Source of the DNA: Nitrospina sp. UBA6727
Lineage (GTDB): Bacteria > Nitrospinota > Nitrospinia > Nitrospinales > VA-1
Length of the DNA: 64,000 nucleotides
NCBI GenBank assembly: GCA_002454045.1
Contig: DKID01000015.1
Span: 52,726 to 116,725 of the forward strand
Direction: 5' to 3'
Shown here: positions 27,986-37,233 of the stretch, in pieces
Layout: every line of letters begins with the position of its first letter
Position numbering within the stretch: the first letter of the stretch is position 1
Position numbers and translations under genes: made by a program
The notes under the pieces: model-generated
Told to the model about the DNA's origin: nothing
Seen by the model: the letters and a program-made list of their open reading frames with translations, nothing else
Databases searched by the model: none

Positions 27986-29117
27986 ATCTACCGTAAATTT
28001 TCAGGTGTTAGATATCCCCTACCCCGTTCACGGCGGGAACCCGCAGGCAATAGCTAGTACCTTCGGAATTAATCCCGACACGCTCATTGATTTCAGTGCC
28101 AACATCAACCCCTTATCATCTCCCAGTTGCGTTTCGCAATTACTACTAGAAACTCCGCGGCTTTTTCAGGAATATCCAGACCCGCATTGCTCAGTCATTA
28201 CGCAAAGAATTTCCCAAGCGACAGGAATTCCCGATAATTGGATACTGGTAACGAACGGTTCCACGGAGATGATTTATCTTCTCCCTCATTTGCTTCGGGG
28301 AAAACAGGAAGTTGCTATTCTTGATCCGTGTTTTTCAGAATATGAAAAATCTTTTGCGGCGTTTGGATTTCGCCCGCAGTCATTGGCGTTGTCGGCCGAC
28401 AAAGATTTTCAAGCCGACCCTTCCACGCTGTTTCCCAAATTGGATAGCATAAAGCAGTTGGGAGCCATTGTTGCAGGTCATCCCGCCAGCCCCACCGGAA
28501 AACTCTATAACGAATTTCTCCCCTCCCTGCAGAAATATTGCGAAGGACGAGACGTTATTTTAATTATCGATGAAGCTTTCATCGATTTCTCTTCTGCCGA
28601 TAATTCCGCCTGGAATTTGTTGAAAAGAAATTCAAACTTGATCCTGATTCGATCTCTGACGAAGTTTTATTCGGTTCCCGGACTTAGAATTGGTTACGGT
28701 ATTTTGCATCCAGAAAAAATCCAACGACTCGCCGCCTACCAATATCCGTGGTCGGTAAACGCTTTAGCGCAAGCCGTTGGGGCCGAAGTTATTTTGGACG
28801 CGGCATTCAAAGAGAAAACTCGGCGCTGGATTGACCGTGAAAGAAATTTCATGTTCCAAGCTTTGAAATCTATACCGGAAATTAAAACTTTTTCTTCTGA
28901 ATCTAATTTTTTCTTAATCCGCACGCGAGATCAAAATGCCAAAACCGCCAAGGGTTTATATCAACACTTGTTATTGCGGTCGCTCATCATAAGAAACTGC
29001 GGAAACTTTCGCGGGCTGGATGAAAGTTTTTTCCGAATTTCGTTGCGAGAACGACGGGAAAATCAGCAGTTGTTGGATTCCATTTCCGATTATTTTTCAT
29101 CACTGAAAACGGATTAA
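27972..29117 (+). CDS. cobD: Threonine-phosphate decarboxylase (HisC-like)
   Basis: PLP enzyme that decarboxylates L-threonine O-3-phosphate to (R)-1-amino-2-propanol phosphate, the linker between corrin ring and nucleotide loop. The N-terminus PVHGGNPQAIASTFGI and IDFSANINPLSSP distinguish CobD from true HisC; the PLP-lysine motif is RSLTKFYSVPGLRIGYG. At 381 residues the length is typical. The start ATG overlaps the end of cobU. A separate, genuine HisC is found at 48457-49527, which supports the split of roles. Confidence 0.9.
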   Translation: MIDDKSTVNFQVLDIPYPVHGGNPQAIASTFGINPDTLIDFSANINPLSSPSCVSQLLLETPRLFQEYPDPHCSVITQRISQATGIPDNWILVTNGSTEMIYLLPHLLRGKQEVAILDPCFSEYEKSFAAFGFRPQSLALSADKDFQADPSTLFPKLDSIKQLGAIVAGHPASPTGKLYNEFLPSLQKYCEGRDVILIIDEAFIDFSSADNSAWNLLKRNSNLILIRSLTKFYSVPGLRIGYGILHPEKIQRLAAYQYPWSVNALAQAVGAEVILDAAFKEKTRRWIDRERNFMFQALKSIPEIKTFSSESNFFLIRTRDQNAKTAKGLYQHLLLRSLIIRNCGNFRGLDESFFRISLRERRENQQLLDSISDYFSSLKTD

Positions 29118-29121
29118 AAAA

Positions 29122-30072
29122 ATGAGTTTCGCTTATCAAATCGCTCTCGCCTTCGTTGCCGACCTTTTAGTAGGAGACCCTAAAGGCTTTCCCCACCCCG
29201 TAAAAATCATCGCGCATGTGGCCAGCGGGCTGGAAGCATTTTTCCGCAAAACTTTTTTCAGCCTCAAGTTTGCGGGGATAATCACAACGATGATTGTTGT
29301 CGCCGCTTCTTTTTTTTCCGTGTGGATGATTATTCGAGGACTGGATCATGTTCATCCACAGTTGGGCTGGGTGGCTTCCAGTTTTTTTATTTACACAACT
29401 CTCTCCGTTCGAAGCCTGTTTGAAGAAAGTCGGTCAGTATTGCAATATCTTAAGGAACCCAATATTTGTAAAGCCAGAGAAAGCCTGTCTAACATTGTCA
29501 GCCGCGACACCGATAATTTGGAGAAAGAGGGAATCGTTCGAGCCACCGTGGAAACAGTTGCAGAAAGTACCATCGATGGAATCATCGCCCCTTTGTTTTT
29601 CGCCGCGCTTGGAGGAGCACCGCTAGCGATTGCTTTCAAAGCCATCAGCACAATGGATTCATTGTTTGGATATAAAGATGAAACTTACCGGGATTTTGGT
29701 TGGGCTCCCGCCCGCATGGATGATCTAGCAAACTGGTTCCCAGCAAGATTGGGCTTGCTTGCCATCGCTACGAGCGCGACCCTTTGTGGACTGAGCGGCA
29801 AAAATTCCTTTGCGATAGCGATGCGAGATGGCTCCAAACATCCTAGTCCAAACGCCGGATTCTCCGAGGCCGCCATGGCCGGTGCGCTGGGGGTTCGTCT
29901 TGGAGGAACCAGTTTTTATTCGGGCGAGAGAAATGTAAAACCATTCATTGGGGACAAATTGCGAGAACTAGAATTATCCGACATCACGCAAAGTCATAAG
30001 ATCATGTTCGCCGCGTCCCTATTGGGATTAGCGGTAGTAATCTCGATCGAAATAGTGCATGAACTTTTTTAG
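29122..30072 (+). CDS. cbiB: Adenosylcobinamide-phosphate synthase (CbiB)
   Basis: Membrane enzyme attaching aminopropanol (phosphate) to adenosylcobyric acid. The 316-residue protein has several membrane segments, the opening LVADLLVGDPKGFPHPVKII, and the conserved blocks SRDTDNLEKEGIVRATVET, VAESTIDGIIAPLFFA and HPSPNAGFSEAAMAGALGVR, which are all CbiB signatures. It starts four bases after the cobD stop. Cobyric acid synthase (cobQ/cbiP), the step before it, is not in the window. Confidence 0.93.
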   Translation: MSFAYQIALAFVADLLVGDPKGFPHPVKIIAHVASGLEAFFRKTFFSLKFAGIITTMIVVAASFFSVWMIIRGLDHVHPQLGWVASSFFIYTTLSVRSLFEESRSVLQYLKEPNICKARESLSNIVSRDTDNLEKEGIVRATVETVAESTIDGIIAPLFFAALGGAPLAIAFKAISTMDSLFGYKDETYRDFGWAPARMDDLANWFPARLGLLAIATSATLCGLSGKNSFAIAMRDGSKHPSPNAGFSEAAMAGALGVRLGGTSFYSGERNVKPFIGDKLRELELSDITQSHKIMFAASLLGLAVVISIEIVHELF

Positions 30073-30093
30073 AGAAGGCTGCAATCCAAAACC

Positions 30094-30489
30094 ATGAAAC
30101 AAATCAAACTTCCCATTGCGGCGATTAGTGCGCGCCGGCTTCTTTTATTTTTCTGCGCACTTTTTTCTTTTTCATGCGCCCCAAAACCTACGCTGGATGT
30201 TCCGGAACCTTTTAAAAATGGACAGCAGTATTTCCACAGAGTTTGCTCGAATTGCCACGGCGCGGACGCGATGGGAAAACATACCCGTGCCCCCAGTCTC
30301 ATCAACGAAGAATACCTTGCGGAAAATTTTTCCGACGCAGATATCCGCGAAATCGTACTGGACGGTAGCGATAAAATGCCTGCACAAAAAAAGAACGTAA
30401 CCTCCGCGGAAATTACAGCAATCATCAAATACCTACGCTATTCGCAAAAAGTAGCAGGACTTGAGTTGGACGAAAATGAGGAGGAGTAA
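30094..30489 (+). CDS. Monoheme c-type cytochrome, predicted lipoprotein
   Basis: A 131-residue exported protein. The N-terminus has a hydrophobic stretch ending in a lipobox-like FSFSC with the candidate lipid-bearing Cys at residue 28. One c-type heme motif, CSNCH (residues 51-55), follows, with DKMPAQKKN providing a likely axial Met and a short class I cytochrome c fold (ITAIIKYLRY as last helix). It lies 21 nt after cbiB and just before cobT, on the same strand, so it appears inserted in the cobalamin cluster. Electron partner unknown. Confidence 0.85.
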   Translation: MKQIKLPIAAISARRLLLFFCALFSFSCAPKPTLDVPEPFKNGQQYFHRVCSNCHGADAMGKHTRAPSLINEEYLAENFSDADIREIVLDGSDKMPAQKKNVTSAEITAIIKYLRYSQKVAGLELDENEEE

Positions 30490-30561
30490 AATGAAGCGAC
30501 GTCTTTCCCAAAAAAGAATTAATGGTTTTATCAGCCGCGAAATAAATCGCCGCCATGCTTA
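30490..30561 (+). CDS. Possible 23-residue basic leader peptide before cobT
   Basis: A tiny ORF whose ATG follows directly on the stop of the cytochrome gene, with GAGGAGG at good Shine-Dalgarno distance. It would encode a strongly basic peptide beginning MKRRLSQKR and it ends inside the cobT start region (seven-base overlap), so translation could be coupled to cobT. There is no other evidence that it is a gene. The GAGGAGG also encodes the Glu-rich end of the cytochrome, so the signal may be accidental. Confidence 0.3.
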
Positions 30562-31619
30562 ATCTTATTCGAGACACATTGGACTCCATAAAACCGGTCC
30601 CACCCATTAGATTTGAGACGGCGCAAATTCATCTCGATTCCCTCACCAAACCACCAGGAAGCCTCGGCATCCTGGAAGATTTGGCAAAAAGATACGCCGC
30701 CATCCACGGGACAAATCATCCGTCGGTCAGCAAAAAATCAGTCGTTGTGTTCGCGGCAGACCATGGGGTCGTGGAAGAAGGCATCAGCGCTTACCCCGCC
30801 AAAGTCACTCCTCAAATGGTTCAGAATTTTCTCAACGGTGGAGCCGCCATAAACGTTTTGGCGAGACAACAGAACGCGGAAGTGGTGGTGGTAGATATTG
30901 GCGTGAATTATGAGTTCGCGCCGCATCCGAAATTGCTAGACAAAAAGATCGCCCGCGGGACTCGAAACATGACCAAAGAATTTGCTATGACCAAAGCCGA
31001 AGCCGAAAAGTCCATCGCGATTGGTATTCAGATTGCGGCGCAATTAGCCGACGACGGCGTCGACCTTATGGCCACTGGCGAAATGGGAATAGGAAATACC
31101 ACGGCCAGTTCCGCAATATTCGCTGCATTGAGCGGCCTTCCCGCGAGCAAAGTTACGGGGCGAGGAACGGGCATTGACGACGAAGCCTTAGGCAAAAAAA
31201 TATCCGCGATTGAGCGGGCACTTGAAATGCACGCTCCCGACCCGGAAGACCCGATAGATGTTCTCGCGAAAGTAGGCGGATTTGAGATTGGCGGAATCAC
31301 GGGTCTTGTTTTAGGAGCCTCCTCAAAAAATATTCCCGTCGTTGTCGATGGCTTAATCTCCAGCGCCGGGGCATCTTTGGCCATCAAACTAAATCCGGCG
31401 GTGAAGGATTATATTTTTCCTTCCCACCGTTCGTTGGAACCTGGGCATGAAGTATTTTTTGATCTCCTTCAGTCGCCCCCCCTTTTCGATTTAAAAATGC
31501 GGCTGGGGGAAGGGACCGGAGCGGTATTAGCTTTTAACCTTATAGAAGCGGCAACAAAAATATATTCTGAGATGGCAACTTTTCAAAGTGCTGGCGTCGC
31601 GGATAATATCAAAGGCTGA
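30555..31619 (+). CDS. cobT: Nicotinate-nucleotide-dimethylbenzimidazole phosphoribosyltransferase
   Basis: Activates the lower-ligand base (typically 5,6-dimethylbenzimidazole) to alpha-ribazole phosphate. The 354-residue protein has LDSLTKPPGSLGILEDLA at the start, FAADHGVVEEGISAYP, FLNGGAAINVLARQ, TGEMGIGNTTASSA and the late SHRSLEPGHEVFFDLL and MRLGEGTGAVLAF, where the catalytic Glu lies. Last gene of the cobalamin cluster in this window. CobC phosphatase and BluB are not seen nearby. Confidence 0.95.
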   Translation: MLNLIRDTLDSIKPVPPIRFETAQIHLDSLTKPPGSLGILEDLAKRYAAIHGTNHPSVSKKSVVVFAADHGVVEEGISAYPAKVTPQMVQNFLNGGAAINVLARQQNAEVVVVDIGVNYEFAPHPKLLDKKIARGTRNMTKEFAMTKAEAEKSIAIGIQIAAQLADDGVDLMATGEMGIGNTTASSAIFAALSGLPASKVTGRGTGIDDEALGKKISAIERALEMHAPDPEDPIDVLAKVGGFEIGGITGLVLGASSKNIPVVVDGLISSAGASLAIKLNPAVKDYIFPSHRSLEPGHEVFFDLLQSPPLFDLKMRLGEGTGAVLAFNLIEAATKIYSEMATFQSAGVADNIKG

Positions 31620-31675
31620 TGCGTTTTTTCTAATCGTAGTTATAAATTTTCTTCATCGTAATTTGGAGTTCTGGA

Positions 31676-32914
31676 ATGTCAGATGAAAGTTATATTCAAT
31701 CGCTTTTTGCAGACCGCGTCGGCGGCGACCAATTCGGCAAAGACACGCAAATTTATAAATTCGAAAAAATTAAAAGAGCAAAGCGCGAAACACTCGAAGC
31801 CAATCCCGGAAAAAAATTATTCGACATGGGAGTGGGCGAGCCAGACGAAATGGCTGATCCCGGCGTTATAAAAACTCTTCAACGCGAAGCGGAAAAACCG
31901 GAAAACAGGGGCTACACGGATAACGGAATCGAGGAATTCAAAGTTGCTGCCTGCAAATACATGAAAAATATTTTCGGCGTCGATGGGCTCGAACCAAGCA
32001 AACATGTCAACCACACCATCGGGTCTAAACCCGGCTTGGCTATGGTGCCGGCGGTCTTCATCAATCCCGGCGACATCACCCTGATGACCGTTCCCGGTTA
32101 TCCTGTGTTGGGAACCCACACTCAATATCTCGGCGGGAAAGTGGTCAACCTTCCTCTGACAGAAACCAATCGGTTTCTTCCAGATTTAAAAAGTATCGAT
32201 TCGGTCACCCGCAAAAACGCGAAAATTTTATACCTAAACTATCCCAATAATCCAACGGGTGCCAAAGCCCCCCGCGAATTTTATGAAGAAGCCATTGAGT
32301 TTGCGAAGCGGAATGACATCGTCATCATCCAAGACGCGGCTTATGCGGCGCTGACTTATGACGGAAAACCTGAAAGTTTTTTATCGTTGCCCGGCGCGAT
32401 GGATGTCGGCGTTGAGTTTCATTCCCTTTCGAAAGCTTACAACATGACGGGATGGCGCATTGCTTTCATTGTTGGCAACGAGTTTATCGTCAAAGGTTTT
32501 TCACATGTTAAAGATAATGTGGACTCCGGTCAGTTCGCGGGAATCCAGAAAGCGGGAGTTTACGCTCTGGAACATCCCGACATCACCAACCGAACCGTGG
32601 TGAAATATAAGCGTCGATTATCCATGTTAGTCAAAACTCTCAACTCGGTTGGTTTCAATGCGAAGATGCCCGGCGGTTCATTCTTTCTTTACGTGGCCGC
32701 GCCCGAAGGAATCAAGGGCGGGCGGCGGTTTGCGAACGCTGAAGAATTTTCCCAGTTCTTGATTACAGAAATGTTGGTCTCCACCGTCCCGTGGGATGAT
32801 GTCGGCCGCTACGTCAGATTTTCAGCAACATTCGCGGCCAAAGACGAAAAAGAAGAAACCGAAATCATGAAAGAAATTAAAGCCCGTCTCGCCGCCGTGG
32901 AGTTTGAATTTTAA
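31676..32914 (+). CDS. dapL: LL-diaminopimelate aminotransferase
   Basis: Fold-type I PLP aminotransferase of 412 residues, converting tetrahydrodipicolinate to LL-diaminopimelate in one step for lysine and peptidoglycan. It shows the DapL-like opening FEKIKRAKRETLEANPGKKL, DMGVGEPDEMADPGVI, the YLNYPNNPTGA segment and PLP-lysine motif FHSLSKAYNMTGWRIAF. The DapL route bypasses succinylated intermediates and is typical of a limited set of phyla. ATG at 31676 with GGA upstream. folK follows after 12 nt. Confidence 0.88.
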   Translation: MSDESYIQSLFADRVGGDQFGKDTQIYKFEKIKRAKRETLEANPGKKLFDMGVGEPDEMADPGVIKTLQREAEKPENRGYTDNGIEEFKVAACKYMKNIFGVDGLEPSKHVNHTIGSKPGLAMVPAVFINPGDITLMTVPGYPVLGTHTQYLGGKVVNLPLTETNRFLPDLKSIDSVTRKNAKILYLNYPNNPTGAKAPREFYEEAIEFAKRNDIVIIQDAAYAALTYDGKPESFLSLPGAMDVGVEFHSLSKAYNMTGWRIAFIVGNEFIVKGFSHVKDNVDSGQFAGIQKAGVYALEHPDITNRTVVKYKRRLSMLVKTLNSVGFNAKMPGGSFFLYVAAPEGIKGGRRFANAEEFSQFLITEMLVSTVPWDDVGRYVRFSATFAAKDEKEETEIMKEIKARLAAVEFEF

Positions 32915-32926
32915 CAGCCACCAATT

Positions 32927-33424
32927 ATGCAATATAAAGCCTTTATCGGAATCGGTTCGAATCTTGGAACTCCCGCGGAAAACTGCGAGACGGCCATTCG
33001 CTTTCTTCATGCCGCGCCGAAAATTAAAGTTGTCGCCCGATCCGGTTTCTATAAATCAGAACCAGTTGGCAACATCAAGCAAAGTTGGTTTGTCAATGCC
33101 GCGGTCGCCATAAAAACGTCTATGGTTCCCGAACCATTGTTGAACGTGATTTTTAAAATTGAAAAAGATATGGGCAGAGAACGGCGGGAAAAATGGGGAC
33201 CGCGAATCATCGATTTAGATTTATTGACTTATGAAAATCGCGTGATTCGTTCCGCGACGCTCACGCTCCCCCATCCGGAAATGACGAAAAGACGTTTCGT
33301 CCTTTTGCCGCTTAGTGAGTTCGCCGGGGACTATATGCATCCGGTGGAAAATAAAACGATTCGTACTTTGTTAAAAAAACTTCCGGAAACATCTCAAGTC
33401 ATAAAGATGCCGCCGTCTTCATAA
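32927..33424 (+). CDS. folK: 2-amino-4-hydroxy-6-hydroxymethyldihydropteridine diphosphokinase
   Basis: Pyrophosphorylates 6-hydroxymethyl-dihydropterin in folate synthesis. The 165 residues include FIGIGSNLGTPAENCETAI, SGFYKSEPVGNIKQSWFVN, the signature KWGPRIIDLDLLTYEN and LPHPEMTKRRFVLLPL, all diagnostic of HPPK. Its 3' end overlaps that of thiI, which runs the other way, by six bases. With pabB/pabC elsewhere in the window it belongs to the folate pathway. Confidence 0.94.
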   Translation: MQYKAFIGIGSNLGTPAENCETAIRFLHAAPKIKVVARSGFYKSEPVGNIKQSWFVNAAVAIKTSMVPEPLLNVIFKIEKDMGRERREKWGPRIIDLDLLTYENRVIRSATLTLPHPEMTKRRFVLLPLSEFAGDYMHPVENKTIRTLLKKLPETSQVIKMPPSS

Positions 33425-34609
33425 ATTATCCACGCCGATGATTTCCATCTTAGCCAAAGCATCATCGCGTAATTCTTCCCACGGGATTTTTTTTTCATCC
33501 CTTTCCATGACGGATATCTTACTTCTGGTAACTGGATTTCCGGGCATAAAAATCGAACAGCAATCGGGCTGAGGCTCAATGCTGATTTCGTATGTTCCGA
33601 TTTCTTTTGCTCTGCGAATGATGCTTTCTTTATTCATCCCGATTAAAGGTTGAAACACACTTAGCGAAGTGATGCAAGAAACTGCGGCGAGATTTTCCAA
33701 AGTTTGCGAAGCCACCTGCCCCAGCGACTCACCTGTGACCAATGCCATAAAACCGTAGCGTCCCGCTATTTCCCCGGCGATGCGATACATCATTCGCCGA
33801 TAAAGAACCACCCTGTTTTCCTCGTTGCAATGATCGCGAATAGCCCCTTGCATATTTTGAAATGGGACCACGAACAAAGTTCCGCGGCCTTGAAAACGAT
33901 TGATCTTTTTTGCTAAACGTAAAACTTTTTCATACCCTCCTCTACCCAGAAAAAGTTGGTTATCAAAAAATACAAAATGAACACGGCAACCGCGGCATGC
34001 CATCATGAAAGCGGCAACGGGGCTGTCGATTCCGCCAGATAGCAGGCAAAGTACGTTTCCAGAACTCCCCACCGGGAGACCGCGCAACCCCGGCTCACGA
34101 TTATCAAAGACCATCGTTTCTGAATTTCCAATTTCTATTTCAAGAATATATTCCGCCTCGTTAATATTTACGATCAATCCTTGCTGACTCAATTTATTCA
34201 TAATCCGCGAACCCACTTCGAAATTGACTTCCTGTGATGTTTTGGGAAAGGACTTTGCAGAACGCCGGGTCTTGACACAAAACTTCAGAGAATTTTTTCT
34301 GGACTCCAGCCGAGGTTCAATCCATTGAATCCCCAAAGTGGAGATCGCATCGAAATCAGGCTTCATGCAAATGCCAATACTAAACGAAGCGATACCGGGA
34401 ATGGTCTTGAGTCGGGCAACACATTCCGTCACAAAACTTAAAGGGATATCTAAAAAAATTCTACCGCGGGGCGAGCGATAATCAATTTCGTCGGCGCAAG
34501 AAAGTGCGCGCTTGATATTGCGCAGGAGGCATTTTTCAAAAAACTTTCTGTTGCGTCCCTTGAGTCCAATCTCATCGTAACGAATTAAAACAGTTCTTTT
34601 TTCCGTCAT
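33419..34609 (-). CDS. thiI: tRNA 4-thiouridine synthase ThiI (without rhodanese domain)
   Basis: A 396-residue protein with an N-terminal ferredoxin-like/THUMP region (to about 165) and a PP-loop ATPase domain with LCLLSGGIDSPVAAF. It starts VLIRYDEIGLKGRNRKFFEK as ThiI does. It adenylates U8 of tRNA for 4-thiouridine formation and may also serve thiamine thiazole synthesis. The C-terminal rhodanese domain of the E. coli protein is absent, as in many bacteria. It overlaps the cysteine desulfurase gene by four bases, which links sulfur donor and user. Confidence 0.92.
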   Translation of the reverse strand: MTEKRTVLIRYDEIGLKGRNRKFFEKCLLRNIKRALSCADEIDYRSPRGRIFLDIPLSFVTECVARLKTIPGIASFSIGICMKPDFDAISTLGIQWIEPRLESRKNSLKFCVKTRRSAKSFPKTSQEVNFEVGSRIMNKLSQQGLIVNINEAEYILEIEIGNSETMVFDNREPGLRGLPVGSSGNVLCLLSGGIDSPVAAFMMACRGCRVHFVFFDNQLFLGRGGYEKVLRLAKKINRFQGRGTLFVVPFQNMQGAIRDHCNEENRVVLYRRMMYRIAGEIAGRYGFMALVTGESLGQVASQTLENLAAVSCITSLSVFQPLIGMNKESIIRRAKEIGTYEISIEPQPDCCSIFMPGNPVTRSKISVMERDEKKIPWEELRDDALAKMEIIGVDNL

Positions 34610-35796
34610 CGATGTTCTACTTTTTGCGAAAAGGTGGGATAAAGATTTTGGTAGGCTTCCTCAAAAACTTCTAGAAACTGGTCGACTTCATCGGTCGTAT
34701 TATTATGGGAAAACGAAATCCGCAAACTACACCGCGCCTGTTCTTCACTCAATCCGATTCCCATAAGAATCTTGGATGGCTCCCGCAACCGAGCGCTACA
34801 AGCACTGCCTAATCCCACAAAAATATTTTTTGCTTCCAGGTGATGCAGGATGACTTCGCCTTCAACGGGAGGAAAAGAAAAATTTAATATCGCCGGTGAT
34901 TGGCGTGTTACATCTTCATCAACAAGCGAGTTAAAACGAATCTTTAATTTAGAAAACCGTCCCTGTATTTTTTTCAACCCTTTAATCAAACGCCGCCGCA
35001 AACCATGAAAGTGTTTTTGATTTTGTTCTGTTATCGCGACGGCACGCTTGATGGCTACCTCCAGCCCTACAATTAGCGGCAACGGAAGGGTCCCGGAACG
35101 AACACCGAATTGCTGTTTCCCTCCGTGCATTTGCGGATTAAGAACCAATCTTGAATCAAAAATTAGCAAGCCGATACCTTTCGGCCCATGAATTTTGTGG
35201 CCCGAAATCGAATAACCTGCGAGGCTCTTCCACGCACTTCCATCTAGCTTGAGTTTGCCGATTGCTTGCACTCCGTCCAGAAACAACTTTGTCTGTGGAG
35301 ACTCTTTTGCCAGAGCAGAAATAATTTGCAACGGATCATTCACGGTGCCCAACTCATTATTCGCATGAGAAAGGCAAAGAAGTTTCACGCGATTCTCTTT
35401 CAATATCGAAACCGAATCTAAATCAAGTCGACCTTCCTTCTGAAAAGGAAGTAGCGAACATGGATCGTTCCCAAACTGTTTTAAGAAAGAAAGGCTCTCG
35501 GTGATACTCGAGTGTTCCATGCCGGTGAAAGCCGCCTTCTTATCGGGAAAACATAACCCTTTGACAAAAAGATTATTCGATTCCGTCCCGCCGCTGGTAA
35601 ATAGAATGCGGTGTGTCGAAGGAATCTCGAGATGCTCGGCAATCAATTCGGTTGACTGTTCAATGCGGCGCTTCGCATCCAAACCTATTCGGTACCGCGT
35701 TCCGCTATTCGCAAAAACATCTCGCATGGATTCGTGAACCCGCCTTATAACTTCCTCATCCATAGGAGTGGTGGCGGCGTTGTCGAGATAAACCAT
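34606..35796 (-). CDS. iscS: Cysteine desulfurase (IscS/NifS family)
   Basis: PLP enzyme that takes sulfur from cysteine as a persulfide. The 396-residue protein opens VYLDNAATTPMDEEV, has the ESNNLFVKG segment, the PLP-Lys motif SISGHKIHGPKGIG and the active-site cysteine loop GLGSACSARLREPSKIL. ATG 35796 is preferred; a TTG three codons upstream is also in frame. The four-base overlap with thiI strongly suggests it is the sulfur source for tRNA thiolation, although it may also serve Fe-S assembly since no isc operon is visible. Confidence 0.92.
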   Translation of the reverse strand: MVYLDNAATTPMDEEVIRRVHESMRDVFANSGTRYRIGLDAKRRIEQSTELIAEHLEIPSTHRILFTSGGTESNNLFVKGLCFPDKKAAFTGMEHSSITESLSFLKQFGNDPCSLLPFQKEGRLDLDSVSILKENRVKLLCLSHANNELGTVNDPLQIISALAKESPQTKLFLDGVQAIGKLKLDGSAWKSLAGYSISGHKIHGPKGIGLLIFDSRLVLNPQMHGGKQQFGVRSGTLPLPLIVGLEVAIKRAVAITEQNQKHFHGLRRRLIKGLKKIQGRFSKLKIRFNSLVDEDVTRQSPAILNFSFPPVEGEVILHHLEAKNIFVGLGSACSARLREPSKILMGIGLSEEQARCSLRISFSHNNTTDEVDQFLEVFEEAYQNLYPTFSQKVEHR

Positions 35797-35815
35797 CGGT
35801 TCCAATCTTTATACT

Positions 35816-36373
35816 TTAAGGATTGTAAGGTCTAAGAAGATTTTGCTCCATTCCCAAGTGGTCCAAAATTCGCGCGACAATAAAATCCACCAGGCCTTCC
35901 AAAGAATTTTTCCCTTGGTAAAATCCGGGCGACGCTGGAAGAATCAAAGCCCCAGCTTGGTCGAGAGCCAAAAGGTTTTTTAGATGGATGGTACTAAAAG
36001 GGGTTTCGCGAGGAACAAGTATTAATTTTCGTTTTTCCTTTAACATAACATCCGCGACGCGTTCAATCAGAGTTCCCGACACACCGGCGGAGATTCGTCC
36101 CACCGTCCCCATGCTTGCAGGTACCACCACCATTGCGTCAACACGAAAAGAACCGCTGGCGATGGAACTATTCATCCGCGAAGTTTTATGCAGAGTCACC
36201 TGCTCGCCAGAAAAATAGGAAGGCGCAATGTCCAACTCAAGCTTCAACAGTTCGGCCCCCCGCTCCGAGATGATCACGTGGACTTCGGCCCGGGTCTTAA
36301 GGAAATCGAAGAGCCGCTTGCTATAACAAACCCCGCTTGCTCCCGTGATTGCCAGTACGATTCGTTTCATCAT
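35816..36373 (-). CDS. ubiX: UbiX-type flavin prenyltransferase
   Basis: A 185-residue flavoprotein that makes prenylated FMN, the cofactor of UbiD-type decarboxylases. It starts IVLAITGASGVCYSKRLFDFL and has the family segments VVVPASMGTVGRISAGVSG, LIERVADVMLKEKRKLILVPRETP and the end PASPGFYQG. It overlaps tmk by four bases (ATGA). In an organism using the futalosine menaquinone route the partner decarboxylase would act on a naphthoate, which would fit the MqnE and UbiA genes near 60 kb; no ubiD gene is in the window. Confidence 0.92.
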   Translation of the reverse strand: MMKRIVLAITGASGVCYSKRLFDFLKTRAEVHVIISERGAELLKLELDIAPSYFSGEQVTLHKTSRMNSSIASGSFRVDAMVVVPASMGTVGRISAGVSGTLIERVADVMLKEKRKLILVPRETPFSTIHLKNLLALDQAGALILPASPGFYQGKNSLEGLVDFIVARILDHLGMEQNLLRPYNP

Positions 36374-36975
36374 TTAAAATTAAACAAGTCGTCCGTCGCT
36401 ATCAAAACTTTTTTGTGAACTTCGGAAACCGTCCCAACACTCTCTATGAACTTTATACTTGGCCCGCGAAAACTTTTGAAAATTTTCTGGACATTCTGCA
36501 AATAATCCAATTTTTCAAAAATGCTTTTTTGATCGCGCGATGATTCTATTCTCTTCAAACATTCCTCAGGAGAAGTCAGGAATATCAAAACCCGATCTGG
36601 AATTGGAGCGAACATTTCATTTTCCAAGCGGATTTGATCGGGCTCCAAACCTAACGCCCCCTGATAAGCCGCTGTCGAAAAATAATACCTATCCATAAGC
36701 ACCGCCACATTTTTTTCCAACGCCGGCATGATATTAATTTCAACATCCTCCTTCCGGTCGTTGACGAACCAATTCAATTCCTCCTGCGGACTGATACCCT
36801 CTCTGCCATCCTTAAGAAGCTTGCGAATTTTCATCCCCCATGCTCCTCGAGTGGGCTCGGCTAAAGTGATGTTGGGCACCTGCATTTCGTTCAACGATTT
36901 CGCCAGCAGACCGCATTGAGTGCTTTTGCCTGTTCCGTCTATTCCTTCAAAAACAACTAAAGTTCCCCGCCTCAA
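36370..36975 (-). CDS. tmk: Thymidylate kinase
   Basis: Phosphorylates dTMP to dTDP. The 201-residue protein has P-loop FEGIDGTGKSTQCGLLA, the DRY-like LMDRYYFSTAAYQGA and the late LTSPEECLKRIESSRDQ. The start is TTG at 36975, giving the sequence MRRGTLVVFEGID. First gene of the minus-strand run tmk-ubiX-iscS-thiI. The usual neighbour holB is absent. Confidence 0.93.
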   Translation of the reverse strand: MRRGTLVVFEGIDGTGKSTQCGLLAKSLNEMQVPNITLAEPTRGAWGMKIRKLLKDGREGISPQEELNWFVNDRKEDVEINIMPALEKNVAVLMDRYYFSTAAYQGALGLEPDQIRLENEMFAPIPDRVLIFLTSPEECLKRIESSRDQKSIFEKLDYLQNVQKIFKSFRGPSIKFIESVGTVSEVHKKVLIATDDLFNFK

Positions 36976-37233
36976 AGTTATCCTTCCGAAATTTTTTATC
37001 CGCGTTCAGTCTATTAAATCCGAGTGACACAAGCTAATAAAATTGACGCGGGTTTTCAAGTTTTATCCGCAACTTTCTCCGTCTGATTAGAGGATGCTCT
37101 CTTACTCAACTCATTGATCTGGATTGTAATCCGGTTGCTTTTGTTCTGCGATTCTCGGATAATAATTTTTCGCGAGTTTGTCGATGACCCATTCTTTTTT
37201 CTTAAAGAATTAAAAACGGCGAGGTTTGTTGCG

